Below are positions 1 through 11,224 of a stretch of DNA of 64,000 nt, piece after piece (position 1 is the first letter of the stretch; each line of letters starts with the position of its first letter). The stretch is from Adineta steineri (lineage: Eukaryota > Rotifera > Eurotatoria > Adinetida > Adinetidae): positions 124,001-188,000 of the forward strand of contig CAJNOI010000027.1 in the NCBI GenBank assembly GCA_905250115.1, read 5' to 3'. The position numbers and the translations under genes are program-made. The notes below the pieces were generated by a model. That model was not told the origin of the DNA. It made no database searches and worked only from the letters and a program-made list of their open reading frames with translations.

Positions 1-650
1 TTCAATAAACCTAATGATGATGAGCAATGTTATCAATCATTTTGTGCTCCACCTGATTCAGAATTTTTTCAAATAGATCCTCATCGAGTTGAAATGGAAG
101 GAATTTTATATTTATATCCAATGGGACGTCCAGTTGAATTATGGGAAATTGATATATTCTGCCGTGCTAATGATTGTTCACGACCAACAGTATTCGATGA
201 AGTAAGTTTCTTAAAAAATAATGCTATTGTATAAAAATTCTTTTCGTTTTTTAGATTAGACAACAGTTTACTGTAACAATAGGTGATATCGGCATCTTTT
301 ATACAAACTGTACACCAGTGATGCCTAGTACTACGACTACGACTACGACCACACAATCAACAACTAGAACATCTACCAGTTCAATTTCAACAACTTCTAG
401 TACCACTCGATCGACTGGTACTACCACTTCATCAACTGGTACTACCACTAGACCAACTGGTAGCACCACTTCACCGACTGGTACTACCGCTTCATCGGCT
501 GGTACCACTCGTTCATCAGCTGGTAGCACTGCTTCAACGACTTCAACAACAAGTCAACCAGCTACCACATCTTTTAGTACATCAGTCTATACAGGACATA
601 GTATTCTTGTTTTAATTTTCTTTGCAATTTCTCTAATGAACCTATATTAA
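1..650 (+). CDS. Mucin-stalked, probably GPI-anchored surface protein (3' end)
   Basis: Only the last two exons are present (1-201 and 255-650), joined in phase 0 across a 53 bp GT-AG intron; the gene starts before the window. The first exon encodes a folded-looking segment with several cysteines (ending ...FCRANDCSRPTVFDE) that I do not recognise. After about 23 residues of the second exon the protein becomes an almost pure Thr/Ser stretch, including five or more copies of a degenerate STGTT-type pentapeptide. This is typical of a heavily O-glycosylated stalk. The last ~20 residues are hydrophobic (SILVLIFFAISLMNLY), followed directly by the stop, with small residues before them, which fits a GPI-attachment signal or a single C-terminal membrane anchor. 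The likely place is therefore the outer cell surface. The function of the ectodomain cannot be told from this fragment. Confidence 0.75.
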
Positions 651-1879
651 ACATTATATACAAATAGCATAACATATGTAATAAAAAAGAAAATTATTTT
701 TCTTTTCTTTCTATAATTTCATGATACATTTTTCATATATAAAAATGTTGACAAAATATGTACTACGTTTTTTTTTGAATAATACAGAATAAATAATAAT
801 TATCTAATTAAAAAAAACTCTATTTGAACTTGAAATATATATAATTAAATCTTTTTTATTTCTATAACGAAATATTCATCTAGATCCATGTAATACAGTA
901 ACTTGAATATGTATTTACTTTATTTGTGGGAATGAAGTAGTATATCATATTGATAATCACTATCATTTATTGTATTTTTTATTTTGTTGTTGATGTTCTT
1001 TTCTCTAAATAGTTATTGTCCTTTTTGGTCGGATACTATATCTTTGACGATCTTTTTTTTATATGCCTATATTATTCGATTATTTGCCATCTGCACATAT
1101 AGTAATTCATAAAAACTTCATTTTACGATGATGTTAGAGATTTTTATTGTTTTACAAATGTATTTATTTGATTCTTCTTTCCTTTATAACTCTTAAAGAA
1201 ATTCAAGTTTGATTGTAAATTTTATCAATTACAAGATTTTTAGATGGTAATATATCGTATGAATAAATTGAAAAGTTTCTAGCAGATTTGGTATTTGTTT
1301 TTGATTAACACATGATTTTTCCTAGAAGGGTAATTATGAAAACATCAATATGTTGTTTTCATAGACATTTTAATTATATTTTTTTTACCAACAATCAGCA
1401 AATTTGTTTTTCTTTATTGTTATAAGCATATATAAAAGATCTTTTATCTAATTTTTTGTTTTGGTAAAAAGTTGAAGATTTATATATTTTTTTTTCAATA
1501 AAAAACGAACTGAGGAGATAGATACTTATTACTAACATAAATGATTGTTGTATAGCCCTTATACTAATATATATTCTCGAAGATTAACAATAGCAACAGC
1601 GAAGGAGTTATTTAAAAACACAAAAATATAAAATACACGCACGAGAATGAAAGAGGAAGTTATGATAATAATATTAATGTTGATGATGATCTTCATTTTG
1701 CTGTGCATTGTATTGAATAAAAAGGCATCTTTGTGTGTATAAAAGAAGGGATGATAATGATAAGGAATAAACATATATAGAAAGAAAAGGCCAGGCGAAA
1801 CAAGACAAGTGACAGACATATTTGATTTTTCTATTGTGTTTCTTATTTTTAATTTTCGAATAAAATTCTTCTAATATAT
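651..1879. other. Non-coding stretch between convergent genes
   Basis: AT-rich sequence between the 3' end of the mucin-like gene and the 3' end of the myosin light chain gene. It should hold both 3' UTRs. An 86-codon open frame on the minus strand at 1559-1819 has low-complexity Ile/Phe-rich content and no recognisable domain, so I do not call it. Confidence 0.6.
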
Positions 1880-2428
1880 TTAAGTCGATTCATTTGGAAA
1901 CGGACCTTTAAGAAGAGCTTTAACAAATACATCATAATTAAACATGCCTTCGGCGTCATCTTTTGTTTCTGTTGATCGAAGAATTTCTTCAACAATACGT
2001 GGATCAAGTTTTTCAGCCATAGCAACGAGTACTTGTGTAAGTTCAGCTAATGACATCATACCATTACTTTCTTTATCGAATAATTTTAAACCTTCCATGA
2101 AATCTTCATATGTACCGAAATTTTTTGCTGGCATTTTGTAAAATTCGGAAACAATTGGTAAAAATTCTTCAACTTTTAAGGTTTTTTCTCCCGCTTTTTT
2201 TGTTTGTCCACGTTTTTCACATTCAGCTTGTGTTGGATATAAACCCATTGAACGGAGCATATCTCCAATATAAAAGTTATCGACTTTACCCTATTCAATA
2301 GAAAAAAACAATCTATATATGTATGTAAATTTGTAGAAAAAATCAAAACATTTTACTTCATATTTTTTATCGAAACATTCGAAGACTTGTTTAGCTTCGT
2401 CAACTTTATCACTGGGTAAATCGGCCAT
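1880..2428 (-). CDS. Myosin essential (alkali) light chain, EF-hand protein
   Basis: Two exons on the minus strand (2357-2428 and 1880-2290) join in phase 0 across a 66 bp GT-AG intron to give 160 residues, the usual length of an invertebrate essential light chain. The N-terminus (MADLPSDKVDEAKQVFECFD) is the first EF-hand-like helix of this family. The middle carries the family signature with EFLPI, then TYEDFMEGLKLFDKESNG, which is a degenerate EF-hand loop. The role is to wrap the IQ motif of the myosin heavy-chain lever arm and stabilise it, in muscle or non-muscle myosin II. The EF-hand loops lack a full set of acidic ligands, as is normal for essential light chains, so calcium binding is probably weak or absent. 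The start is fixed by the first ATG and by homology of the N-terminus. Calmodulin or troponin C are less likely because of the EFLPI and TYEDF signatures. Confidence 0.88.
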
Positions 2429-2896
2429 TGCTATAGCTTTGTTGTTGTTAATGTGTCTGGGAGATGTTAAGATACAAAAAGAACGACGATAGTAGTGTGG
2501 TAAGTAGTAGTAGCAAGAACACAAGAGAGGAAAAATATATGCGTAGAAACGCGAAAGATATCAATCCGTTTTGCTATTACTATGAGAAAAAGAAGAGGTT
2601 ATTTCTGTCTATATGTTATCCAATCATTGCTTGTTTCTTGTCTCGAACTATTTTCTTTCCTTTTGCGGTAATGGTACTAACCGGTTGATGGTAATCATCT
2701 TTAACGATAGGACAGAAATAATCAATAAAGAAAGAAAAAAAAAAGAAAAAAAAAGAATGGATAAATTAGATTAGATAATATTGAGGCAAACTTTTTAGCT
2801 TTATTATTTATCTCTTGAAAATTTTAATCAAGAAATTTACACTAGAGTTTTATTCTTTTCATAGATGAATTGATAAAATATTTGTTTTGTATTCCT

Positions 2897-2963
2897 ATTT
2901 ATTTATTTATTTATTTTCTTATATTATTCTCTCGTTGATGTTGTTGTTGTTGTTGTTGTTGTT
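2897..2963. repeat. Microsatellites (ATTT)n and (GTT)n
   Basis: About five copies of ATTT (2897-2916), followed after a short spacer by about eight copies of GTT (2940-2963). Simple repeats upstream of the myosin light chain gene, with no sign of function. Confidence 0.8.
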
Positions 2964-4424
2964 ATTGTCAACTTAAGTGCAAAAACAAAAAAGCCTTGGC
3001 AATATATTGTTGCTATTGCTGCTGTTCCTTGCTCTTTTAATGGCGACGAGTAGATCTCGTGCCTTCGATAACCTTGGAATACGATGTATGGATGATGATA
3101 TCGGCTCTCTTACAGAACAGAACAGAATACATAAATATTCTATACAATAGAAAAAAAAAGTTATCTAGCTTGAATTATTGTCCTGGAAATAGAGCGAGCG
3201 GGAAAGAGAAAATATATATCTTAATAGGAACACTGTGAACTTTAGAAGTCTATTGAGTTCTAAAAATCTACTATTTTTCTGTATATGTCGATATATTTTA
3301 GGTCAATAACGAAAACAGAATAAACGATGCATAAGCGATTTGATAAGAATTAAAGAAGTTTTGGATATTCTTTTCTATCTATCATCAGCCATAGGAATCT
3401 GGAGAATATATATATATAAATACATAATATCAGTTATGGAATATATATAAATGAATATTCTCTATGTATTAAAAGAGTGTGATAATTTGAATATATCATA
3501 TTCTTCATTTTCATTCTTATCTCTTATAATTATATTTTTTCAATTGTTATGAATTATGTTTACCTTTTATTCTGATATATTTATATTGCTAAAAGATATA
3601 ACAGACATTCTTCGATATTTCCTAATGTTTATAGTTTAATGAATTTCACTATCTGAAGAATTCAAATATAGTTTTTCATTAGTAACAATTTTTTACAAAA
3701 ATAATCGTATTTTTTTAATCTGTTAATTCAATAGTATAGAAGACAAAATAATGTGGACTATTTGATATTGTATAAAAATAAGAACTATATAGTTATTAAT
3801 AATAATGATGTAACAAAAGATTAATGCTCAAGTTAATATCGATATAATAATGCGAATAAGCATATCAAGTAAAATCTGTTGATGCTAAACAAATAATAGA
3901 ATAAGATTCAATATTATCAGTCATTGAAGCATCAGATATTGCTATGTTCATCTTCTATTAAAATCTATGATATCTGTTGTTCGGTCTTATATAAGAAAAA
4001 ATGTGTACCAAATGTGGAAATATCTATTATCTATATTACTACAAAGGAAAAAAAATTATTTTAAAAAGTATGCAATGACAAACTCGGTAAAAACTATTAA
4101 GTGAAAATATTGAACATATCTGGGTCAAAAGAAACTTTTCAACAGTAGATGAACTATTCATATCAATCTTCTAATATAATTATCAGACTTTTAAACAGAG
4201 ATTTTCTAAAATCTTGGTGAGATTTATTGACATTCTTTATACCTGTATATACACGATTTCTAAAGTCTAAAAATACTAGATTTAAAAAGAACAAACATTG
4301 TCTCATTTAATAAAAAAAATGCTTGTAAATTCAAATAACAACATATTATATTACTGTACTATAATATTTGTGTGATTGACACATGGACACAGAATATATT
4401 TTTGTGCATAGGTATGAGACAGTG

Positions 4425-4467
4425 ACAACAATTGACTTCAAGGCTTCATAGGTGAAGTCATTGTTGT
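4425..4467. repeat. Imperfect inverted repeat (hairpin)
   Basis: ACAACAATTGACTTCA at 4425-4440 pairs with TGAAGTCATTGTTGT at 4453-4467, leaving one unpaired base and a 12-base loop. It lies in non-coding DNA with no flanking gene to explain it. Confidence 0.5.
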
Positions 4468-6182
4468 TTCTTTCTTGTTGTCAATATTATATCCATCTCT
4501 TATCCACACTCTCAACTACTAACTTAATATAAACCAAATAGTTAAAACTTCATTTTATGTACAAGTATCATGTGACCCTTTTTAACAGTGTACTGATTAA
4601 AATTTTCATTCTATTTGCAAATTAAAATGCACTCATAGTTCTACTGCAATATCTAAAACTAAGTATGGTCGTTGGTATAATTATTATTTAACCACAGAAT
4701 GATTTATAGATAATGACAAGCAAAGGTATTATACAGCAGACACGAAAGCAGTCAGCTGTAAATAACATTAATTAGTAAACAGAATTAAAAGGTATGTTTT
4801 TTCATTTTTCAGCTATGTTATCGAAAGTTTAAACGAGCGATGATTGTGTTCTCTGATAAATATCTATGAAACTTGTCATTTATCTTATATAATATTCATA
4901 AAAACATAGTTATTATTTTCAAATATATATATCTTTTAAGAATCATATATACCATTTTGTATGAGAAATAAAGTAAATTATAGATCATAGCTCATTTTTA
5001 TATGTTTTAAACGTAATCTTGAATAATAAAAATAATTATTTGTAATTTCTGAAAGATGCAGAATATTGGAATAGTTTGATAACAAGAAAAAAATAAATAT
5101 TCATTCGACGTACACTAAGTATACTCGATATGTATAGAAATATCTTTTCAGTCAATCAGACGTGAAATCTTTTTATTTATTTTATCAGTGAATGAATAAC
5201 ATTGATTTAAGAGATATTTTATTATGAATATGTAATGAAAAAAATTCCAATTAATTCAAATAAATAACACAATGATGTTAATGAAATATTTTTAGTGGAT
5301 AATCTACTGAACTCTATTTAAAGTATATTATTTTCCTCATACTAATCTTTCTATTGTTATTGCTACTTTAACTAGATAGTTTTTAATAAAAATGAATTAC
5401 TTTTAACATTTTACATGTTATCTTAAACTTGTCTCCACAACAAATCTATGAATATTATTAATGAAGTGAGAGTAAAATGAATTATTTATCTTATAATGCA
5501 AATAAATACACAAAAAGTTTATTTTAGAATATATAAGAAAGAATAATTTTCAATCTGTCATTCTCATTAATTAAAAGATGGGATTTTGTTTTGACATAAA
5601 TCACGATGAAAAAAATATATTTCAAATAATTTCGATGTTTGTTAAATCATAGATAAGACTACCAATCGTTATTTTTTTGGTTGTAGTTATGATTAAAAGC
5701 ATATATTATGTGTGTACTTGGTTACTTCTAGATATAAAACAAGGTGAGTTTTGATGTCCGTATCAAAACTACCTATACTCTATGTGTTACGCTTAACGGC
5801 TTGTATCTATACTTTTTACATACACCTTTGTATGTTCTCTTCTAAATACTCTTATATTGTAGATATTAGAAGTTCCTTCAAAATTATCCTCATAGGTTTT
5901 CTGTAGCCTTAATTTAATTTTCCTACATGCATATGAAAAGATTTCTACTAAGGTAAGATTTACAGAAATTTAACCAAAGAATTCAATGAGAATAAAATGT
6001 TATTTTTATATACTTATTAAACATCGTACAAAACAGTAAATATTAATAATTAGGAGAATAAAAATCAAATCATACAAGTTTTATATTTCATATTTTAGAA
6101 AATATAGAAATTGTCACTTTTCAATTCACTTGAATTCTCGGTGATATTAAAATAGTATCAGAATTTCAAGTAATCAAATAAA

Positions 6183-7862
6183 ATGGCGTAAGTAAAAACC
6201 ACTATCTAACCATATTTTATTATGATGATTATTAATACATAGATTTATATTCTTTAGAATCACGTCACAAATTATAGTTTTTGCTTTAATTACTGCTCTT
6301 CTTCTAACTATAGCAGCTACTATTATTCTTTCTTTAATTCCAACTTTTATTGCAAATCGTTCTGTTACACCAAAAACGAATACAAAAGCACTTCGTATTG
6401 CAGTCGTTGGAGCAGGTATTAGTGGTCTTAATGTTGGTCTCACATTATTAGATTCAAATTTATTTTCAACAAAAAATATCATTATTTATGAAGCTAATAG
6501 CATTGTTGGTGGTCGTATGCATACAAAACATTGGACAACTGATAGTCAAACATCAGAATGGTGTGGAGAATATTTAGATACTAATTATTATTCTATGATC
6601 AGTTTAATAAATCGTTTTAATATTCAGTTACTTGATACATTTGCTATAGCAAATTCTTTATATAATACAACATATTATTTTTTAAAACGTTATTATACTA
6701 CAACACAAGCATGGACTGATTATAAAGTAGTTGAAAGTACTATTATACAACAATTAGAACAAATCGGTAGTATTAATTATTCTCAAAGTAATACATATGG
6801 CCGTTATTTTGATAATTTATCATTATATGATTGGATTGAAAAATATGTACCAAATGGACATCAATCGAATTTTGGAGAATATCTTGATTCTGCATATCTA
6901 CAAGAATATGGATTAGATACACAAAAATTAAATTCAATACAATTTCTTAAGACAATTGATCCTTCTAGTCAACCCGCAAATGGACCATTATCTATCTATG
7001 GTTTATCTGATCAACGATTTCGAATGATAGGTGGTAATGATCAATTACCAATAACAGTTGCTCAACATTTAACTGATAATGGTATTAAAATTCAACTTAA
7101 TCATAATTTAACAAAGATTGTAAAATTAGCTAATAAAAAATATCGATTAACATTTTCTGATAATAATGCATACACATTTGATCATGTTATTTTAACAATT
7201 CCAACAACAACATTGAAATATGTTGATTATAGTCAAGCTCAATTTGATACATTAAAACAACGTGTTATTAATGAATTAGTATATGGTACAAATACAAAAG
7301 TAAATTTACAATTTACGAAACGTTTTTGGTATGATGAATCATCTGATGGAGTTATATATACTGATTTACCATTTCTTAATTCATGGGAAGAAACATTAGG
7401 TCAGCAAGGAACTACTGGAATAATAGTTTTACTTACAGGTAAATAGTTATATTATAAATACTTTTTTTCGACTTCTAAATAATAATTTTAGGAGGAGCTG
7501 AAGGATTAGCATTTAATCCTCGAACAGGATTTGATTCTATATCAAGTTCAGAAGGAAGTGTTAGTACAAATGTTTATATACAAAACTTTTTAAGTGATCT
7601 TGATGAAATTTGGTTCAATGCATCAAAGTATTATACTGGACTAGCTACAGTGTCAGCTCCATGGTATGATAATCATTATCTTGGTTCTTATCCAGCTTAT
7701 ACACTTAATCAATATTCAACACTACGTGGTTATGAAAAACAAAGACAAGGCAATGTACATTTTGCAGGTGATTATACATCATCAGATTATCTTGGTTTAA
7801 TGGAAGGTGCAGTAGCCGAAGGTGCAAGAGCTGCAAATGAAATTATCTATGATTATAAATAA
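6183..7862 (+). CDS. Flavin-containing amine oxidase with N-terminal membrane anchor
   Basis: Three exons (6183-6187, 6258-7438, 7492-7862) give 518 residues in one frame. The first exon carries only ATG plus two bases. Residues about 7-33 are a hydrophobic helix, either a signal anchor or a signal peptide. The FAD-binding Rossmann motif follows (GAGISG at residues 53-58), then the acidic end of strand 2 and the GGR motif (YEANSIVGGRMHT). The C-terminus has the flavin-contact block typical of the family (VHFAGDYTSSDYLGLMEG, then AVAEGARAA). Monoamine oxidases, polyamine oxidases and L-amino-acid oxidases share this fold and oxidise an amine with FAD, releasing H2O2. The protein lacks a long C-terminal tail anchor of the MAO type, and the N-terminal helix suggests a secreted or ER-facing enzyme. 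The substrate cannot be assigned; bacterial and fungal amine oxidases are also possible closest relatives. Confidence 0.85.
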
Positions 7863-8344
7863 TTTCAATTTAAAAAAATTAAATTTAACATAACATAAAA
7901 GACTGATTCTCTACACTTAGTATTAGAAAATAAAATTCTCATTTATTTAAACAATATTTTGTCTATTATAAAACATCTTTGTATATGTATAAACTTCTAG
8001 ACTTTGCCAAAATTCATCTTCTATATAGCATAAATACTAAACATAATTCTTTTTTTTGAATAAGAAGAAAACATTTCATTAATTGTGTTTAAAATCAGAA
8101 TCGATACTATGTATACTTATTTACAGAAAAGATAATATGGATTAACAATATATACATGTACATGAACTCGTACATACGTTCTTGTAAGTCAAATGTGAAT
8201 AACAAGCTCGATTACTAACAAAATTATACATGAAATATACAATAACAATCGAATAGTTTACAGAATTCTTTTTTTTACAAGGAAAGAAAATAATATACAG
8301 CATTAATAAATTTGGCATCCATTTGTGTTTCAGTCTTTATTCTT
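7863..8344. other. Non-coding stretch between convergent genes
   Basis: Between the 3' ends of the amine oxidase gene and the first GPCR gene. Contains AT-rich 3' UTR-like sequence only. Confidence 0.6.
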
Positions 8345-9307
8345 CTATATCTTCACAACATTTTGATAAGGATTTACTTGGATATGATTAGGATTTTGAA
8401 TGTCTCTTCCATGATCAAAACTTACGACACGATTCCTTGAAATTAACAAACGTTTGAGATGTTGACGAATATCACGATCAAGAATGCTTGTACATATTTT
8501 TTCAACAGCCACAGTTAATGATATACTAATAATACTTATCAAATAGATTGACTTGTTAGCAGTAATTACGAATAATATACTTGGAATTCCACCTAACCAA
8601 TAAATACCCAACAGAATCATAATATTACGAAGTAGTTCAAGATCACGTTTTTCTCCGTTTGGAAATCTAAACAATGTATCTGGATGATTCGTAATTCTTT
8701 TAACTCGATGATATATATAAATATAAATTATACAAATACATAATGCAGGAAATATGTAATAAGCAAAGAAAGTATAAATAACATGAATTATATATTTCAG
8801 TGGTACCCAACAAAGTGAAGTAGGACGATAATGTATATCTTTTGTTATTATTGCAGGTAATGGAATTATGATTACAGTAAACCATTGAATAAGTATAAGT
8901 ATATAATGTGCTTTGAATGTTGTTAACCATCTATACTTATGTGAGAGTATAGAAATAAAAAAACGAGATATAGCTTGAATAAAATAAGAATAACTAATTC
9001 CACAAATACTTAGATAAGCAAAATAACCACGCCAACGGCAACCTAGATCAGTCTTTTCCGAAGGTAAGAAAATAAGAAAAATATAATTTATTGATTGAAT
9101 AATACAATATAATATTGATGCAATGGATGTATTACACATTAATAAATGTCTAACTGTATGAAGTTGGGGTTTTGTTCTCCATACTAATATTAATATAAAT
9201 ATGGATATGACGATAGCAATTATAGATATAATTCCCGAAAGTAAACAAACAGCATAATAATCACTAATTTTAAAAGATGCTTCCAATGGAGACAATGTCA
9301 AGTTCAT
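8345..9307 (-). CDS. Orphan rhodopsin-like GPCR, copy 1 of 3
   Basis: An intronless frame of 320 residues with seven hydrophobic segments. I start it at the ATG at 9307 (MNLTLSP...), because the two paralogues in this window begin at the equivalent position (MNST...) and the longer frame begins at a non-ATG codon. A class A feature is the cysteine at the top of TM3 (GCRWRGY) paired with one in extracellular loop 2 (SLCWVP). The signature TVRHLLMCNTSIAS in the loop 1/TM2 region is shared with both paralogues. The usual E/DRY at the end of TM3 is replaced by ISRFF, and TM7 has no NPxxY; instead it ends VEKICTSILDRDIRQ, leading into helix 8. The N-terminus is short, with one possible N-glycosylation site (NLT), suggesting a small ligand or peptide. 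The ligand and G protein are unknown. Confidence 0.8.
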   Translation of the reverse strand: MNLTLSPLEASFKISDYYAVCLLSGIISIIAIVISIFILILVWRTKPQLHTVRHLLMCNTSIASILYCIIQSINYIFLIFLPSEKTDLGCRWRGYFAYLSICGISYSYFIQAISRFFISILSHKYRWLTTFKAHYILILIQWFTVIIIPLPAIITKDIHYRPTSLCWVPLKYIIHVIYTFFAYYIFPALCICIIYIYIYHRVKRITNHPDTLFRFPNGEKRDLELLRNIMILLGIYWLGGIPSILFVITANKSIYLISIISISLTVAVEKICTSILDRDIRQHLKRLLISRNRVVSFDHGRDIQNPNHIQVNPYQNVVKI

Positions 9308-11224
9308 TTTTGCAGTTAGATAACTCTGTGAATTCCAATAAAAAAGAAATCTAAATGAAGAAAAAACTAGTTTAGCCTTCAATGTAATTGATGTCTAGTT
9401 ATAAACTTATTAAAAAGGAAAAAAATAGCATAATCACGTTTTTACATAAGAACTCTCGAAAGTTAATAGAAAAAAATATAATAAAGAATATATTTGATAC
9501 TATTTAATGTTTTTGTAATTCTGACAAAGATACTTCGAAACAGGTTACCTTTTTATACTTATATTTCTTTCAAGATAACAGATAGCTTAAGAATATTAGA
9601 AAACTAAACTCATTGATACAGAATTTTCTTTTCTAAGATTGTTTGGATGTTAATTAGCTGTTGAAATCAACACAAGCGGTACTAATTTGCAATTTAGTTT
9701 GTTCTAGATGTTTTCTTTTATCAATAATAATGAGTTGCATTTGACATGTATAACTGAAGCGTTTTTGAGTATAAGTATCGGAAATTAATACTATAAAAGC
9801 TAGACAACATTATTAATACGTAGTTGTGCATGTTTAAGTAATCGTATTATTTTTAATTGTAAAATATACTTTTCTAATACAAAACAAAAAAGAGTCGTTA
9901 TTTAAAATCATTATTATCATTGAAGAGAGTCAGTTGAGATTTTACAGAGTATTTCGTCAATGAAAAAACAACAACGTGCGTTGTTTTGCATGTAGAAAAA
10001 CTAAATTATCACAAGTTTATACAAATCAAACTTCAATTCAATGTATTTATATATTACAAGTAAAACAGAAATTGAATATAATTAAATTTTAATTGATAAA
10101 TCAATGAATAATTGAATCGTTCCATAATAATACTCATAAAAAAATTATTGAGGATAATATTATTTTAATTTCTTCATAGAAATATTTCAAACTAACTATA
10201 ATTGAATCAACTTATACAAAAATTTTTATGTCTACAATAATTTATTTAAAGAATATTTTAATATTTTCAAACAAAAGACATTTTCTTGTAGATAAACGTA
10301 TTCTTGGAAAACTAGTCTAGAAATATTTAAAAAATAGATTCTAGAATTTATTTTATTATGAAACTTAATCATTTTTATTCAATTTTTATCAATTTTAATC
10401 TGATAAGAAATATTTCAAATTATTTATTCAATCATTGCTTTAAATATTTTAATGAGAAGTTTTTCTTAAGAAATTCTACGTTGAAATGTTAATATGGATC
10501 AATGAGTAATAAGAGCAGTACAACACATGCTCAAGTTGTTTTTATTTTCATCAGGTTTTAAAAGATATAAACGAAAATCTTTTCACAAACAACTTCATCG
10601 ATTTGAAATTAATCAGTAATTTAGTTTCTTTGAGGAAAGACAAGAACATTCAATTTGAGAAAAGAAAATGTTGCATTTTTTATTTCCAAGAATTTAATCA
10701 AATCTGATAGAGAAATTATGAAATATCTATCATACTTTCTTTGAAAAACAAAACAAATCTCTTTGAAATTAAAAATCAAATTTGAATTTCTTGGTCCATT
10801 TTTTTTTTATAAGTTTCTTTTTATTTTCATCTATATGAAAATCATTTTAATATTTGTTCTGTTCACAAAATTCATTTTGAATTCAATTTTTATTATCAAG
10901 TTTTTATAGAAGACTCATTTTCGCTTCATTTTCGAACAATTTCCAAATTTTATCAAATAAAAATATTCAAATAGAATTCTGTCATACACAAAATCTTCTT
11001 CTCAAGTACTTTCTATTTAATTTAATTCAAAGTACAGAATATTTTCTTTCTTTATCTTCCACAAAATTCAACAAAAGATGAAGAACTTAACATTTATTTG
11101 TTGAAATTACTTAATCAAAATTATCAAATGAAATTTATTTTTCAAGAAAAAGATCCCAGGAGACTTCTTTCGTTCATTTATTCAACAAAAAACTTTTTTC
11201 TTTTTTTAAAAATCAAAATTTCAT
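9308..11224. other. 1.9 kb non-coding stretch
   Basis: Very AT-rich, with no recognisable coding segment, RNA gene or mobile element. Holds the upstream region of GPCR copy 1 and the 3' flank of the NHL gene. A 74-codon frame on the plus strand at 11098-11322 is the antisense of the NHL gene end. Confidence 0.55.

Larger units (their letters stand above)
2429..6182. other. 3.7 kb non-coding stretch
   Basis: Lies between the divergent myosin light chain and amine oxidase genes, so it should contain both promoters and 5' UTRs. No open frame with recognisable coding content was found. It holds simple repeats near 2897-2963 and a hairpin at 4425-4467, listed separately. The rest is featureless AT-rich DNA. 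Confidence 0.6.

Noticed and set aside
1559..1819. 86-codon minus-strand frame
   Set aside because: Ile/Phe-rich low-complexity sequence without a domain, in the 3' flank of the myosin light chain gene.
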